From contig CAMWPF010000123.1 in the NCBI GenBank assembly GCA_947176045.1, positions 1 to 5,472 on the forward strand: 5,472 bases of DNA, read 5' to 3'. This document shows, piece after piece, positions 4,781 to 5,472 of the stretch (position 1 is its first letter; each line of letters opens with the position of its first letter). The notes under the pieces were generated by a model, which searched no databases, was not told the DNA's origin, and worked only from the letters and a program-made list of their open reading frames with translations. The translations under genes and the position numbers were made by a program. Origin of the DNA: an uncultured Treponema sp. Its GTDB lineage: Bacteria > Spirochaetota > Spirochaetia > Treponematales > Treponemataceae.

Positions 4781-5472
4781 TCATTCTCCGTGTCCCTGCG
4801 GCCTGTCCTGCGGCTTCCGCCTCCTTCCGGTCAGATGTATGTCTCCGCTTCTGATCTGCCGGGACAGTGCACGGCTTCCTCCTGAAATTTCAATCTGCTT
4901 TCCGGCAAGGTTCTCCTTGGAAAGCTGCCATACCGGGACATAAATCCGCCGCTTTCCGTCCCTCACGATGACAGCATCGTTCCATGCCTCGTCCTTGTCG
5001 AATGTGATGACGCTTTCGCAGATTCCGGCCACAGTTCCGCCGGAATACAGCTCAAGATTCCCGTCCGCCTTCTGCCATTCTTCTATGAATGTGTTGTAGC
5101 GGCCGGAGGCAACGAGTACATCCTTCCATTCGGATTTGAGCGTATAATAGCCGGTATGCCTTTCGGAAAGCCCCAGCTCAGATAAAAATGCAAGCCTTCC
5201 CGCAATGTCCACCGGCAGGTTCCTCATGCTGATTTTGCCCGTATACTGCTCCAGTGTCTCATCAAGCTTTGTCCACCGCTTTGCGCCAATCATGTTCTGC
5301 CGTGCCGCCGCAATCTCACGGTCCGTCCGCTCCCCGGCCATCAGCGTTGCGACATAGGAAAGCGTCTCCCGCATTGTCGTCCTGATCATCTCTTTCTGGA
5401 AGCGGACGTTCTTTCCGGCCTTGTCCCTGCCGTTTATGCAGAGGTGCGCATGGCGGTGAGCCGTATCAGCGT
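4781..5472 (-). CDS. VirD2-like relaxase with DUF3363-type C-terminus (5' end outside window)
   Basis: The frame is open to the right edge; 229 full codons are visible after a partial one, ending at TGA 4783-4781. Relaxases nick one strand at oriT and stay linked to it through a tyrosine. The catalytic tyrosine region is outside the window, but the metal-binding motif HRHAH followed by LCINGRDKAGKNVRF (His codons at 5456-5458, 5450-5452, 5444-5446) is present. Then comes an ERTDREI...KRWTKLD segment, matching the element after the catalytic domain of DUF3363-containing relaxases. A winged-helix-like stretch follows (GRLAFLSELGLSERHTGYYTLKSEW), then a beta-rich segment near GGTVAGICESV and KRRIYVPVW, and a basic tail ending RRRKPQDRPQGHGE. 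The part after the histidine motif, about 220 residues, seems shorter than in proteobacterial relatives as I recall them. Its location just upstream of trbF fits a self-transmissible element. Confidence 0.87.
   Translation of the reverse strand, partial: ADTAHRHAHLCINGRDKAGKNVRFQKEMIRTTMRETLSYVATLMAGERTDREIAAARQNMIGAKRWTKLDETLEQYTGKISMRNLPVDIAGRLAFLSELGLSERHTGYYTLKSEWKDVLVASGRYNTFIEEWQKADGNLELYSGGTVAGICESVITFDKDEAWNDAVIVRDGKRRIYVPVWQLSKENLAGKQIEISGGSRALSRQIRSGDIHLTGRRRKPQDRPQGHGE

Noticed and set aside
1..5472. tRNA, rRNA, CRISPR array, insertion sequence or attachment site
   Set aside because: The window is almost wholly coding on the minus strand. I saw no direct-repeat array, transposase, terminal inverted repeats or tRNA-like cloverleaf.

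Overview
The window carries five protein genes, all on the minus strand and all packed like one transfer operon. Reading in the direction of transcription (high to low coordinates) they are: the C-terminal part of a VirD2-like/DUF3363 relaxase, cut by the right edge; a TrbF/VirB8-family inner-membrane protein; a TrbG/VirB9-family protein; a TrbI/VirB10-family protein; and a large lipoprotein made of repeated bacterial Ig-like modules, cut by the left edge. This is part of a conjugation module (integrative conjugative element or conjugative plasmid) in a diderm bacterium. The rest of a Trb-type type IV secretion system (TrbB/VirB11, TrbE/VirB4, TrbC, TrbJ, TrbL, coupling protein) must lie outside the window or elsewhere.

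Layout. 4781-5472: relaxase, with the histidine-rich metal-binding motif visible at the right edge. 4649-4780: the only sizeable non-coding stretch. It is AT-rich and holds a perfect 16-bp palindrome abutting the relaxase stop, a candidate promoter and an inverted repeat over that promoter. 3929-4648: trbF. 3840-3928: an 89-bp gap with no convincing gene. 2706-3818: trbG, which has its own lipoprotein signal. 1277-2716: trbI, overlapping trbG by 11 bp. 1-1267: Ig-like lipoprotein, starting 9 bp after the trbI stop, with its Shine-Dalgarno overlapping that stop.

How they work together. The relaxase would nick and escort the DNA. TrbF, TrbG and TrbI form the inner-membrane/periplasm/outer-membrane core of the secretion channel. 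The position of the Ig-like lipoprotein immediately after trbI suggests it is co-expressed with the channel and displayed in the envelope, perhaps for mating contact; that role is inference. No separate TrbH/VirB7 lipoprotein lies between trbG and trbI, where IncP plasmids have it, and TrbG itself carries a lipobox.

Organism. Two lipoproteins (one with a relaxed lipobox), moderate GC and Ig-like repeat surface proteins fit a Gram-negative host; a Treponema-like spirochaete is my tentative guess from general resemblance, not something the window proves.

The most unusual non-coding signal is a 14-bp perfect palindrome, CCGACACGTGTCGG, present twice: after the relaxase stop (extended to 16 bp) and inside the signal-peptide codons of the lipoprotein gene.
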